Below, piece after piece: positions 1 to 12,793 of a stretch of 64,000 nucleotides of DNA (its first letter is position 1; every line of letters begins with the position of its first letter). The DNA lies in assembly GCA_941918925.1 (NCBI GenBank), contig OW799234.1, forward strand, positions 133,156,895-133,220,894, given 5' to 3'. The notes under the pieces are model-generated. The model ran no database searches. It was given only the letters and a program-made list of their open reading frames with translations, and was not told the DNA's origin. The position numbers and the translations under genes are program-made. The DNA is from Phyto melanocephala (Eukaryota > Arthropoda > Insecta > Diptera > Rhinophoridae).

Positions 1-2098
1 TTATATATAAAAATTAATGGTTGTTTGTCGTCTATGAGTGCCTTAAACTAATGATTGAATTGTTATAAAATTTTGGTAAATCTTCTGAGGACGCTCCAGA
101 CCGTTTATAGCAAAACAGCAGAGGGCAAAGTATATATTTTTCTAACTACATTCAGATAATTGGAATGCACATGTTCTACCTGTGGAAATACAATTTAATG
201 TGGGCAGTGCCACACCCATACAATGTAGAAAATTTTTTCCATATATTTTTATTTAATCGATGTTAAACAAATTTTGCAGACACTAGTGTTCCCGTAATAA
301 TGTTATGGTTAAAAAAGTGGGCATTGCCCTGTCTAACGTTTACGGAAAAACAACGATTTGTGACTCAAACAGACAGATTTTGTAAGCAGATATATAACAA
401 CCTAGATTTATATAGGGTATATATTTTAAACGGCCCACCCTGTACATAAAATACTTTTAATGGCAACAATTTCGTAGTAGCAAATACATGATATTTCACA
501 GTATAAAACATGCTAACATTCGCCAAGCGATCCCGTGAAAAATGTTGATAATGCGAAACGATTTTGCTTAAAAATAATGAACAATTTGGATTAATACAAG
601 TTAGTAGGAAATAAATTTATATACGAACACGACAAAAGCGGGAATATAAAATAAATTGCATTAACAACAATATCAGAATGTATTTTATAACGAATAGAAT
701 ACAAAAATATTGTTGAGGCCAGCAATGCAGATCTGTCTAATTTTATTTACCATAAAATATAATTAAAAAATTGTATATTTATTAGTAAAAAATTAAACCA
801 ATTTTTTAAATCGGCAATTTTGACTAAGCACTTTCTCGATACAAAAGAATTCTAAATTATTCGAACGGTTAATGACAGAAATTAATCGGGCATTCCGTTA
901 ATATTCAATCGGTTAACTTCCAATAGATAAAAAAAAACATTTAAAACTATTTATAGTAAAAGTACGTTTAAAGTACCAACAAGAGTCGAATTGTATGTAT
1001 GTTTATGGAATTCAAAGTTAAGTTAAATTTTGTTTTGTTAAGTTCGGGGTTATTTCATTTAATTTAAAATGCGATGAGATGAAATAAGATGTGATGCGAT
1101 GAGTTCAAAAATCTAAGTAATTTTTTTATTTTATGTATACATTCATATGTACTTGTATAGAGTAGACATTTAAACTTTTTGTTTGTGTATGGTTCATCAA
1201 ATAATTAATTTTAAGTTACAAAAACACTAAAATGTATAAGTATGTATGTACTAATGCATGAAATGTTTACATTTGCGTATTGTGTCTTACTTTATTATAT
1301 GTATGTGGTATTGCACTACCCTGCAGATAAAATGACCAGTAGGTGGTTAAAAATATACTAATTACTGTTAACTTCAAACTAGTTACATATGTATCTGTTT
1401 TTTTTTATATGTCAGACTATCTATTTTAACATTAGGTTGTCATAAAAGTCCAACTATTTAGTTCATTTGTATATAGTTATATACTAGTTTTAATACCAAT
1501 CACTGTAAATTAGTGCAATTAATATTATTTTTAAAATATAAGCTTAAACAGAAAATTTCGACAAATAAATCAAAATTGAAAAATACTTATACTACTTAGT
1601 CTCTTTTACAGATATACTAAAAATTTTTCCCCTAATTGTTTTATTTTCAAACAATGATATGTAATTAAGAAAGGAGCGTCACTTATAAAGCAAATTATTC
1701 GATCTTTTATAATTTTTCTTATTATTATTATTATTGTTTTTTGACTAGTCTCGTTAAAACTAGTGATATGACTATTTCCAGTTAAAAATTTAGCTGCAGG
1801 GTAGGTTTTCTGTCATTTTATATTTTACATCGATAAAAATAAGTCTATTAAGACAGACAGACGACAGTTAAAAAAGCCTCCGTTTTGTCTGAGTTTATTG
1901 CCGCGGTTGCTTGTGTCTGCTTTTATTTCTATTTGTTTTTGGTTGTAATTGTATTGATGAACACTTTAAAACGCTAGGCAAGTCTATGAATAGAGTAAAT
2001 ATATACAGTACTGTGTAATTTAAAACCAGTGTATAAATGTTACATTTGTTTTATTTATTTAATGTTTTATGTTATCTATTGAAGAATTGATGTTGGAG
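1..2098. other. non-coding, AT-rich stretch without a gene
   Basis: No ORF with coding character is visible in any frame. Around 190-330 there are two GTGGGCA(G/T)TGCC-type segments like those at 10.2-10.45 kb, so an old interspersed repeat lies here. The rest is AT-rich sequence in which I recognise nothing. Confidence 0.6.
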
Positions 2099-2101
2099 TT
2101 A

Positions 2102-2819
2102 TGCTCGGCGCACAATTGGGACGAACGACGAATTTCGCCCAACACGACGAACTCTTTGGTAAAAATTCGTTGTGCAAATTCGTCGTGTGAAGCACAACAA
2201 CGACGAAAAAGTAACATCTTTTATAGTTGATAAAATTGTTTAGTATTTGTGCAAAGAAAAAACAAAAATAATCTTAGAATTTAATTTTTAGTGAAACTCA
2301 ACAAAACAATAAATATAATTTCTGTAATAATAAAAACTTGTTTACGTATAAGCAAACGTTTGCAAAGAATGTCGTGGGTACGTGCATTAAACAATAATAA
2401 AAATTTTGTTTGTGTATAACAGCTAATAGTGTGACCATATGAAAAAAATATCACTTAATAAACTTAAACATTTGCAAAAACACAAATAAAAACAAATTTT
2501 TGTACTTAACTTTTTTGTAATTATTTTAAATGTTTTAAAATAAAAAATAAAACAATTATTAAAGTTAAAACTAACTTTATTTTATTTAAAAGTTGAGAAG
2601 TAAACCCAAATTTAATAAAAAATGGTCACCTTGTATCAATTTGTTCGTCGTTCGCCGGCGTAAGAAATAGATATAAATCGAATGCAGAGTTCGCCGCGTA
2701 TAGCGAACTTCGACTGACGCCACAATTGTATGCATTCTCATATACACAAATGTATTTTATTTTTGATGACGAATATTCGCGACGAAAAATTCGTCGTTCG
2801 CCTAATTATGCGCATAGCA
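2102..2819. mobile_element. 718-bp non-autonomous DNA transposon with TIRs, PIF/Harbinger-like
   Basis: The ends are imperfect inverted repeats of about 35 bp: the left end reads TGCTCGGCGCACAATT then GGACGAACGACGAATTT, and the right end in reverse complement reads TGCTATGCGCATAATT then AGGCGAACGACGAATTT. The element is flanked by TTA on both sides (2099-2101 and 2820-2822). A 3-bp TWA-type duplication is typical of PIF/Harbinger elements, and that is the only basis for the class. Subterminal CGACGAA motifs recur inside both ends. No transposase ORF is present, so it would depend on an autonomous relative. Confidence 0.75.
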
Positions 2820-2822
2820 TTA

Positions 2823-4555
2823 ATGTTTTCTTGAAAAATATTCTGTAATTCTACTGTTAAAAATAAAAATACAATAACAAAAGTTTTACAGCATATTGTC
2901 ACAGGCCTGTTATCGCACAATTAAACCAAAGTAAAGTAGCAAAGCTGAAAAAAATCAGGGATTGCACATGATGCGGGATCATTTAACATTAAAAATTGTA
3001 AAATCAAGATTGTTAACTGCTTTTCAATTACGCAGTACTGTGAACATACATAAATACATACATACATACATACATACATACATAAACATATGTGCTTCTC
3101 TATTAAAGATCGATGTAAAATAGTGTTAGCACACATTCATGCCCAACGTGTTTAGTTACCAGTACTTATTGTCTGTTAGTCAGTCAGTTAGTTGGATCTC
3201 TATAGCAGTTTAACTCTTTTCTTATTTGCTTACCTCTCTTTGAAGGTTGATTAATTTTTTTTGTCTCATTTAAGGTGAGAGTGTGTTTTTCTTCTGTTAT
3301 TTTGTTATTGTTGCTGTGCTTAATACATTTTTTGTTGCTGTCATAATTATGCTGATATTTGCAAATTATTGTACATAATTATAAGTATTTTTCTTTTTAA
3401 AATTAATTGTTGACCAAGAAGTGAAATTTCTTTTAAACATTAAAGTTTAGATAAAAATGTAAATATATAAAAACAATACAAGGAACTTGCAAACATTATA
3501 TACTTACCTGCTCTGTATTTCGAGTGAAATTAAAATGTTCGGAATTGTCATAGCCCTGTTGTCAAAAACAACATCACTACAAAGTAAGTTCCTAATAATT
3601 TTATTTCACTCGGAATTCAGAATCAGCTCGACAGAATAAAAAAATATAAATACAACTTAAAACCTTAATTAATATGCATGTTGTTATAAAACAAAATGTG
3701 ATTTTATGACACTTCCTTGGTATGACCAAAAACTATTAAAGTGTTAAACTTATTTGAATAGAAAGCAGCATCATTATTGCAATAAAAGTGCTATCCTAAT
3801 TTTTATTTCTTGGTTTTGGTAATTAACAAACTAATTTATATGAAAATTTCTAGAAAATTTGTATACTATATACTGATTCTTATGGTATTTCATTAATTAC
3901 TTTCTTAAACACAATCATTTAAAAATATATGTACTTTATTTATAATTTATATAAATTATCTTAATAGGGAAGTCAATTTTTTGTAACACAAAACTGTAAG
4001 GACAAGTTATACATGGGTTGGTTTAATAAATCGTATCGATATTGTAATAAAGAAAACAAATATGTATAATAATACTAAAATTTTATTTAACTTTCAGTTA
4101 GAACTTTTAATACTTCATATTCTCAAAATTATAGTAATAAAATACATATATACTGATTTCGACAAAATTATAATTTTCCATACCTGATTTTATTTATTTA
4201 TTTGAAGTTTGGTAACCTAGCCTCTAGGCCATAATCGGCTACAAACTTCTAGAAAAATTCTTTTTGATTTTGTCTTTGTGCTTCTGTAAAAACTCAACTC
4301 TGATAAAATGATAAATCGATTGTCAAATTTCTATTCGTATTTTTTGACATTTCATAACATATTGTATTCACCTTATTATACTTCTTCATTTTATTTTAGC
4401 TTATGTCAAGTCGTAATACTCAGTATAATAGTGTGAAGCCACCTCAACCAATATATAAGTACAAAAATGCAAATGCTTGAGTTTTTTTTTTCGTAAAATT
4501 ACAAACGAAAATCGATTTTTTGTGCTTCCGAACAACAGAGAAGTATTAAAAGAAA
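2823..4555. other. no gene recognised
   Basis: AT-rich sequence containing a short (ACAT)n tract at 3055-3084. Short ORFs on the minus strand here (60-71 codons) have low-complexity, AT-driven composition and no family resemblance. Confidence 0.5.
3055..3084. repeat. (ACAT)n microsatellite
   Basis: About seven consecutive ACAT units. The same tetranucleotide recurs near 37080 and, in longer form, at 51.93 kb. Confidence 0.9.
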
Positions 4556-4564
4556 GTGCTTGAC

Positions 4565-4850
4565 TTGCAAAAAATAAAAATTTTAAAGAAATTTAAAATG
4601 ACCAGTAGAATACAGTAAACTATAAAAAAGTTAAAATCAAATCTCATCAATATGGATATCAAATGGAAGGACTTGATTATTAGAATACAGTTAACTTTGT
4701 AAAAATTCGAAATCAAAGATGACGTCGGAAACAATAAGCAAAATGGCGTATAACATTAAATCTGAAATCTAGGCTAAGCTATGCTACGTTGTGGTGGTCA
4801 CTATACTTATGTACATGATGGTGAAGGGTATTTTTATTCTTGTTATACCC
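4565..4850. repeat. interspersed repeat, related copy at 63.17-63.54 kb
   Basis: Shares with 63170-63540 a series of phrases in the same order: 'agtagaatacagtaaacta', 'gatatcaaatg.aagg..ttga', a 'gatg(g)cgtc' segment, 'gctacg.tgtggt' and 'atggtgaaggg'. This is an old dispersed family of unknown class; no coding potential remains. Confidence 0.6.
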
Positions 4851-5200
4851 TTCACCTGTGGTGCACAAGGGTATATATAGCTTTGTCATTCCGTTTGTAA
4901 TTTCTACAATTTTCATTTCCGACCCCATAAAGTATATATTTTCTGAAAGCTTATGAATAGAGGAGTCGATTAAGCCCTGACCGTCTGTCCGTCTGCCCGT
5001 CTGTCCGTGTGTTGGTTGAAATCAACTTTTAGAAGCAACTATATGTTCCTCAGATCTGTATGTAGTATCAATCTCTTGGAAATATCCAGGAATGAATCGC
5101 TATTGAAATTCAGCACAATCGCCCCATAACTTTCTGAGATATGAGCAAAAAACCACGACCACCTCGTTTTTTTTCACAATTACAACAACAACATACATAC
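4845..5200 (+). mobile_element. partial copy of the TATACCC fly repeat family
   Basis: Begins with TTATACCCTTCACC and continues with phrases shared with the 29.9 and 46.7-48.6 kb copies: 'tttgtcattccgtttgta' and 'gaccccataaagtatatat'. A run of CCGTCTGTCCGTCTG follows at 4981-5010. It ends in an A-rich tract. Class unknown. Confidence 0.6.
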
Positions 5201-5435
5201 ATACATGTAAAAAACATACCAAACAAAAAAAATTACAAAAAAAAAAAAATATTAAAAATAAGAAAAAAATAATAAAAAAAACTACAAAAAAAATTTAAAA
5301 AAAATTAAAAAAAAAATTAAAAAAAAATTTTTAAAAATTTTTCTAAAAAAATTTTTTAAAAAAATGTAAAAAAAATATAAAAAAAAATAATAAAATATAA
5401 ATAATATATTAAATAAAATAAAATAAAATTTTTTT
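5200..5435. repeat. A-rich low-complexity tract
   Basis: About 230 bp of nearly pure A with interspersed T, following the repeat at 4.85-5.2 kb. It may be a degenerated tail or simple sequence; there is no gene. Confidence 0.8.
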
Positions 5436-5966
5436 GGCTCAGCTGGGATTCGTTGCCACATTTATTCTAACGTGTACGTATGCACGTATTTTATATGGGA
5501 TGAATGGTGATACAAACAATTGTTATTGCACCAGAATATTGTATTAAATATTTTAAGCTTGAAAATAAGAATGAACAAAAAAGCTTTCTAATGAACAATG
5601 AAATTTAATATAAAAAACCATGAACTAAAACACTTGGTATAATCATAAAAAATCAGCTTTGAAAAACAACAAAAAAAACAAAAACAAAAATACTATTAAT
5701 TTTTTTAAGAAGCACATACACATTTTTAAAATGCGTATACATTATGACATATCAATTTTATTTATAGTTTTGAATAAAACACATAACTTTGAAAAGATGA
5801 ATCTTTTAAAATCAACAAAAAATTATTTCCGCTTTTTTTGATTAAATTGAACAAAACAAAAAATAATAATAAAATATAATAAGGCAAGATAATGTGTTTA
5901 ATCAGTTGTTTAATAAAATATGCATGAAATAAAGATATTAAACGAACTTTAAATACTCTACTCTAA

Positions 5967-6083
5967 GGGCCGTATTCATAAAAAATATTTTAGGTTTATT
6001 AAAGGCTTATTTGACAAATTTCTCTACAACATCTGTCAAATAAGCCTTAAATAAACCTAAAATATTTTTTATGAATACGGCCC
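5967..6083. mobile_element. 117-bp hairpin MITE with TAA target duplication
   Basis: Nearly the whole element is an inverted repeat: about 50-bp arms starting GGGCCGTATTCATAAAAAA and ending TTTTTTATGAATACGGCCC. TAA flanks it on both sides (5964-5966, 6084-6086), matching the 3-bp TWA duplications of PIF/Harbinger elements. A broken relative lies at 52.48-52.67 kb, just upstream of the phospholipase exon. As RNA it would form an almost perfect stem-loop. Confidence 0.85.
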
Positions 6084-6086
6084 TAA

Positions 6087-7609
6087 GTTTCTTTGTTTTT
6101 ATAATGAAACTTGTAAATGTTTTAAAATGCGTATTTATATAAAAATACTTATCGATGGTCACAATTACAAGAAAGGTTCTAACTCGTATATTTTACTTAA
6201 TTGAATTTTGCACAAATACACCTCGCCAAACAAAATTTAACGTAATAGTATTAGAAATAACAGTTAAATTATGATAATACAGTTTCTGTTACGTTTTGAG
6301 CGTCTCCTGTAATGTTACAATTATTTATTTATTTATTTAGGGCTTTTCTTCTTGCGACCATCGATATTTAAACCAATAAAAAATTAATTGGTATAAATAA
6401 TAAAAGCAATGCAAATTAAACATGTTTTATCATCATTAAAAACGCGTGGTGAATATAAAATTTTAATTAATGTATTAGTTTTTCTCTCACTATGTGTAAT
6501 CAACTTCTTGTCTTATGCTATCCAGCAAACAAGTCAGCCAGCAACCAGCGAGCCAGTCAGTCAGCAAACAAACATAAACTTATAATAACATTATTAATTG
6601 TTTAAATAAAATTAATTAAATAAAATTAGAAAAAATTATACATATATATAAATATATAGCTTTTAAAGGTATAAAAATAAAACTAACTTGATGACTGAAT
6701 TGTAGGCTAAATGAATGAATGAATAATAAATAATTGTTGTTTTACTTAAGCTTTTTTCGGTCTTTATCTCGGTTTTTAATTTTATTTAAGTTCTTTTGTT
6801 ATTGTTATTATTTTTTGTATAGAAGATTTTTAATTTAAAATTTAAATTACAAAATACCTTGATTCAAGTTCATATGATTATTCAAAAATCAAAGGCAGCA
6901 ACAAATAAGATATTATTTAAAAACCAGTAGTGACGTATTATTCACAAAAAAAAAAAAAAAAAAAAAATAATACATCAAATCAAATACATCAATAAAACAA
7001 TGATTATATACAATAAATTCAATTTGATAAGAATTTATTCAAAATTTTGTCAGTATTTATATACCTTTAATATACATAAATATCTTTCTGTTTGTTGTAA
7101 TTATGAATCTCTTGAAAATAAAATAAACAGAGCATAAAAGATGTGTAACTGACCAAGGTTAAAATAAACAACCATTTTATTGCATATATAAATGTGTAAA
7201 AAATATATGTTTTATCTTAGTAGAATGTAGTTCAAGAATAATTCTTTACACGCAGTTAAACCAGTAGGTTTTTTATTTTTGTTTTTAAATTTTTATGCAG
7301 TCACTGGCTGTTATATAGTCATAATGTGTGCGACAAATTAACAATGTTACCGATCTCTGTAACACAAATATTTTTAACAAAGAAACATGTTGATTTTAAA
7401 TGTACTGTGGTTTACGCATAAATTTTATTTTATTCACAAAGTTTTATTGTACCATGTTTAAATCATTTAAAAATATTGACAAATTATTAATTTTATTTTT
7501 TAATTCCAGGTAAGATTGAAAAACACTTGAAAACTTTTTAAAAAGGTAAGTTTTTACAATTTCTTCATTAAATTTACACCAAAAAAATTGTCGTTCCGTT
7601 TCTAAACAT
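6087..7609. other. no gene recognised
   Basis: AT-rich, with a poly(A) run at 6946-6967. At 6155-6240 there is a faint relative of the TIR element at 48.8 kb ('gtcaca..ta.aagaaaggttctaactcg'). Confidence 0.5.
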
Positions 7610-8300
7610 TAAAATATTTATTTTAGACCCCATAAAGTATATACTTTCAGAGTCCTGGGGCCAAATTACGGCATTCGATCACGATCGAAATTTTACTCGA
7701 ACGATCGAGTTCGCTGGTATAGAGATTCTAATAAGAATTTTAAAATTTCGATCACGTTCGAATGCCGTAATTTGCCCCCTGGTATCACTTGAGGACGATC
7801 TAGCTATGATAGTTCGTCTGTTTAAAGAACGATCAGAAAAAGCTAGAGGGATAAAATTTTTGAAATGTTATATAAACATCAGAAATTGAAAATGGGTTAA
7901 ATAGGTATTTTTTCTTAAATTCATATAATTCCGCTGTATTTTAATATCCAAGTAGAAAACATTATTAGAAATTACTTTGACACGCCTACGTCCACCTCTT
8001 GAATATGGCATAATCTATTATTAATGAAATTTGAAACGTCATAAATCCGACAGAGTTAGATGCAATATTCTGCAATTTTGCAAATATGGGCTTTTAATTA
8101 TTGTTACTGTTATAACGGAAATGAAGAGGAACACTTCCATTTCTACTCCCCATTCCATATAACGATTTTTCGCAAATTCATATAATATCTCTTTTTTCAA
8201 AGATTTTGCAGAAATAAGGGACAATATATAAGTTGAGTTTATTATCAGAAATTACTTTGACACACCTACTTTAATGCCCACTTCTCAAATATTATAATAT
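7610..8300 (+). repeat. partial TATACCC-family repeat, interrupted by a MITE
   Basis: The phrases 'gaccccataaagtatatact', 'gagtcctgg', 'gacgatctagctatg', 'aaagctagaggg' and 'actttgacacgcctac' occur in the same order as in the copies at 30.2-31.3 kb and, reversed, at 47.5-48.6 kb. The copy lacks both ends. The small minus-strand ORF at 8039-8224 lies inside it and is not coding. Confidence 0.65.
7657..7777. mobile_element. ~121-bp palindromic MITE inserted in an older repeat
   Basis: The inverted termini read GG(G)GCCAAATTACGGCATTC with further matching into the CGATCACGATCGAAATTT region. The interrupted host repeat gives the empty site: the sequence resumes after CCT/CCTGG, so a 3-bp (CCT) or 5-bp (CCTGG) duplication was made. 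Two relatives lie at 61394-61523 and 61697-61795. Confidence 0.75.
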
Positions 8301-10079
8301 AACGAATATAACTTTCTTACATAATATTGCAAGTAAAGTCTTAACGAAACTAGTCATAACAATTGTATACATTTTAATAACTTAGTTATAATTTAAATTC
8401 CCTTAAAATTTTGTTTATTCCATTATAATGTTGTTAATGTAGCAACATTGTTCATACCAAAGTAAAGCAAAAATAAATTTTTAGTTAGCCAATAAACTAA
8501 TTTTTGCTAAAATTTTATTGCGATTACGACACTAGTCAGAAAAGGTTTTCATATATGTAACTAGCTAAACCCGGGACGCTTTGTTTTTTTTACCACATAA
8601 AGCAGTCTCGTATCAACATGCATTACTTTGTTTATCTTTTGATTTGTTTGGTTTGCTTATGTGTTAGCAACACTTTAAACTCTTATAACTTCTTAAAAAA
8701 TTTAATCGATTTAATAGGATCTAGATCGTGCACATCTGCGAAAAATCCTTTTAAATCGGTTGTATGATGTGAGTGTAGATTGTGTTACAAAAACCGACTA
8801 GCCCATTGCAATTTATATAAGATTTTAATAGATACATGATTTTTAGAAGTGACGATTACAAAATTTGCTCTGACAATGTACATTTGTTTACGTAAGACTT
8901 TTTTTTGATGATTCAAAAGTTGACTTCATACAGAGTCCATATAAGAGTAGTGAGTGAAAGAGTTTGGTAGATAGACTTTTTTGTAATAAATTATATCTAG
9001 AAATTATTGTTAAATTTAATTGAATACGATGTACGATGAAAATTAAATTGTGTAAAGACATGTGTGTGGGGCTAGAGAAACTTATAAATTGAGTTCGTAA
9101 GGCCAAAAAGTTAGGTGCACTATATTTCATTAAGATTTGTTTATCGTCATAGAAAATTCAAAATGCATTAAAAAAAGTTCTGAGCTTTAGAACACACTCA
9201 ATGTAATGACGACACAACAAATTCATGAGCGTGCGATATAGCCTTTCGACCATTTTCACTCCACTCATGCGTTCAACGGTATCTAAATCTCCAAAAAAAT
9301 TTTAAGTACGAGGATCAGTATTTTCCTATGCCCCAGTAGCAGTTTTTAGTAAACAATATTTTAAAATCGACTAATGGTTATGCATATGTGTATATATATG
9401 TTATATGATATGTTAGAATGTGGCAAATTATTTACTATACAAAAACTGTGAAGGTGTGTGAGTTAAAAAACGCGCCAGGATATTTATCTCACTAGATGGT
9501 TTGGGAACAATATCGCTTAATTATGATTAAAAATTACGAAAAAGAAAAAATCCACTTATCTTGAAAAAAGGATCAGCTAGGCTTTTAATTCAAGCGGTCT
9601 ACTAACTGCCAACAAAACGCCGCTTTTCGTTTTTATTAGCATTTTAGGGTCAACCAGTTTGTACTTCAAGCGAGCTTTGCTCATAGTCTCTACTAAAGTA
9701 AGTTTATATCAAATTAGTGTAAACGTTCAAATACCTCGAAATCTGTGTATTTTTCCACTCTTTCAAAAGAAGTGTGAGATTTTTATAGAAATCCTGTTAC
9801 ACATAATAATTTTGCGCAACAATTCAGACTCGTAAGCTTGCATTCTTAAAAGTTTTTCTGATTTTATTGGATACTTCTTTCTTTGTTTGAGCTTTTTCAT
9901 CAAATTAACATTAACTCTACACAACAACATAACGAAGTGTGTTAATAAAATAAGAGTTTTAATTTTGTCCAATTAACATTTAATGTGTTTTTACCTTATT
10001 TTTTTTAATGTCAATTTTATCAACTTAATTCATTAATTTCATGTATAAACCGTATAATTTTCTACATATGTATCTTCTA
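8301..10079. other. no gene recognised
   Basis: AT-rich. 'ctagctaaacccgggacgc' near 8562 resembles the CTAGCTGACCCGGC end found at 62.3 kb, so this is probably a decayed repeat end. Minus-strand ORFs at 8888-9130 and 9763-9972 show no domain or codon bias that I can support. Confidence 0.5.
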
Positions 10080-10535
10080 TCTATACATATATAAGTGAAA
10101 CTCTGTGTGTGTGTGTGTTAGCAAAAGACTCCGAAACCGTAAAGGCGATCGGACTCAAACTGTGGCAAGTTATTGTACACATTTCAGTGAGTGTTTATGG
10201 GTGATAAAAAGTGGGCGGGGCTACGCCCATAAAAAATAAGTTATCATTTTTAGCTACTTGCACTTGACCGATTTTTCGTATACAATTTCGTGATTAAGAA
10301 AGTGGGCAGTGCCACGCCCATAAAAATAAGTTATAATTTTTAGCTACTTGCACTAGATCGATTTTTCTGAAAATTTGCACACATATTGAGCTGTCATGAC
10401 TATACTTTCGTGATTAGAAATGTGGGCAGTGACACGCCCATAAAAAAAAAAGATATAATTTTTAGCTTCTTGCAATTGATATTCAGAGAGCATTTTTATT
10501 CATTAAGAAGCGTAGCAACGCGTGCCGGGTTTAGA
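10080..10535. repeat. interspersed repeat with three internal ~60-115-bp tandem segments
   Basis: Starts with 'tctatacatatataagtgaaactctgtgtg' (broken here by a TG run) and ends with 'gtagcaacgcgtgccgggtt', an end type common in arthropod genomes. Inside, three head-to-tail segments at about 10209, 10299 and 10418 each begin GTGGGC..G..(A/G)CGCCCATAAAAA and continue 'tttagct.cttgca'. The class is uncertain. The 62-codon ORF at 10386-10574 runs through the third segment and is not a gene. Confidence 0.6.
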
Positions 10536-10559
10536 TATTATCTTATACATAGTAAAAAG

Positions 10560-11680
10560 ACGCAGAAAACTTGAAAAGAAAACACTAAAACAAATTTGTT
10601 TTAACATTTTTAAAACATTTGGTCAAAACACTTTAAAATAATAGATTAAAAATTATATACACTTTATACCTTTGGACAAATGCATATAGACTGTAATACC
10701 TTTCACCTTCATAACTTCATACTACACCCTAATTTTTACTGTATTTATTTGCTACAGTGTAAAGTGTATATATACGACTCCTTGTTGACAGGAGAGTTGA
10801 TCTAGCGATGCCCGACTGTATATATGCATGTTGAAATTAAGCTAATGAAGCGTATATTTATGACCAACAGTACCATATATAAGTAGTATACATTAAACTA
10901 GCCCATGCACATATCAATTAAAGTTTAATTTTTCACACACATCTTTTTGTTCATTCCTAAGATAAGTTTCAAATTTGTTTTTTTACATATTTGTGTTTGC
11001 AAGATAAATCCTATATACGTTCTATGTACATACTTATATAGAAATATATAGTCGTAAATGTTCAAATATAGCTAAGATAAAGACGGTAAAAGACCAAAGT
11101 TATTCCATTATAAGAATACAATTTAATAAATATAGGCATAAACTAAACTCCTAGCTAACTTTTGTACATAATTTTTGCATATAAATGTGATGCATAGATT
11201 TTGAATTTTTTTGTTTAAATAGATCGGTAAAAAAGTGGTAATATTTAGGTTAGAGGAGCAAAAATTGACTAGTTTTACTTTAAAGTTTTTTTTTTACCAT
11301 ATACTATTGGTGCAGTATAAATATGGTCGAGCTTGACCGACTGTGCTTTCATGGTTGCTTTTAACTGTTGAACAATTTTAAACTGATCACTACTGCCAAT
11401 ATTCAAACCAGTTGACATTTCGATGTTAAACAACATTTTTACTGTAAACAGGTGGTTCTAGTAGTTGCAAACAAAAAAAAACGTAAACAAATTCTAAAAA
11501 TTACAAAAAGAAAAAGAAAAAAACAAACAAACAAATATGTAAATTCATGTAACGCTTGGTTAAAATTGCGGCATTTTACAAAAACAAAAAAGAAAAATAT
11601 TTTAAAAATTTACAGCAACAATAACAGCTGAACGTCAATGTATGTGTGTAGGTTTATTCAAATATAAATAAAATAACCCA
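10560..11680. other. no gene recognised
   Basis: AT-rich sequence with short phrases of the TATACCC family near 10736-10800. Nothing else is supportable. Confidence 0.4.
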
Positions 11681-11686
11681 GCAAAC

Positions 11687-11862
11687 ACGACACGAAAGCT
11701 TTATCTCAAATTGGAGATTATTTAAAAGCAAATTTTTCTCAAACGCCTAAATAAGCTAAATAAGTAAACTACATAATAAAACTATTTAATAAATTTCCTT
11801 TCATTCCTGCAACAACTTTTAAAGCTGTATTTTATTACAATACACAAGTTTAGTTTGCTGGG
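11687..11862. mobile_element. 176-bp element with 10-bp TIRs
   Basis: The termini are CCCAGCAAAC (11687-11696) and GTTTGCTGGG (11853-11862), perfect inverted repeats. No clear target duplication is visible. Probably a MITE; class not assigned. Confidence 0.55.
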
Positions 11863-12404
11863 GATTGACTAAAAATATAATTCCAATGGCGAAGTTAATT
11901 TCAATTAATTGATATCGAAATAATTTTGTATTTTATATATCTTAAGGCTTATATTCACAAAATAAATAAAATGAATTTGAAATCTATATTAAGAAAATTT
12001 TTTATGAAAACTTTTAGGATAAAATATATTTTGTAACTCATTTTAAATTTTATTAACATATTTAAAAAAAATTAAACATGTTAAGTTAGTAGTCCCATCG
12101 CTGAACTGCTTAATAACTAAACGATTAATAGTTTGCCTTAAGGATTTTTTGACAAAAAAATATAACGAACATTGCTGCGGCAGACTGGTGAACTTTTTGT
12201 AGTGCACTTGAACAGATAAGAAGCCCCCGGGCTTATCTCAAGATCATTTTCGCTCAAGAAAAAAGTATCTCCTGTCCCCATTCAGAGACTCGCCTTAATT
12301 AATGGCAGAATTTTAATTGTAAAGCTTTTCGAAACCATTTTTTTTCGACAACATACGTTCATTCACGCAAATTTTATCTGACTAAGAATCTATTAAAGCT
12401 TAAT

Positions 12405-12537
12405 ATATGTTCTGTTTTTAGAATCCGAACGATCGCTTTGAGTGAAAATTTTACATGTGTTTTGTTATTGTGACAAAAACAAATTGAACCCCAAACTTTA
12501 CTCAGAGCAATCGCTTAGATTGTAAAAACAGAACATT
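12405..12537. mobile_element. ~130-bp MITE with long TIRs
   Basis: The left arm reads TATGTTCTGTTTTTA followed by AATCCGAACGATCGCTTTGAGT; the right arm in reverse complement reads ATGTTCTGTTTTTACAATC then TAAGCGATTGCTCTGAGT. The arms are about 35-40 bp with a short AT-rich loop. It lies 120 bp from the left edge of the large array but outside its target duplication. Confidence 0.65.
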
Positions 12538-12643
12538 AATATAATTTTTTTTTTAAATTTTTATTTTGCTTTTGTAATTACAAAAACAAACATTATGAAT
12601 AATTGTAATTTTCTAAAAAAAAAATTTTTGAAAATTGAATAAT

Positions 12644-12659
12644 AATGTGCCTTAAAATT
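12644..12659. repeat. left copy of target-site duplication of the array
   Basis: AATGTGCCTTAAAATT, repeated exactly at 25588-25603. The sequence abuts array unit sequence immediately to its right. Confidence 0.85.
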
Positions 12660-12751
12660 ATTATGTAAATTTCTTCGATCTTTTTATATTAATATATTGT
12701 TTTTATTTATTCGAGCTTAAGATCACTTTTTTTATAAAAATTATTTTTTTA

Positions 12752-12793
12752 TTCCGATATTTCGCTACCACATTGGGTAGCTTCTTCAGGGAA
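12752..12793 (-). ncRNA. hammerhead ribozyme motif, left terminal copy
   Basis: In the truncated outermost left unit; element sequence continues 92 bp beyond it to the target duplication. Confidence 0.8.
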
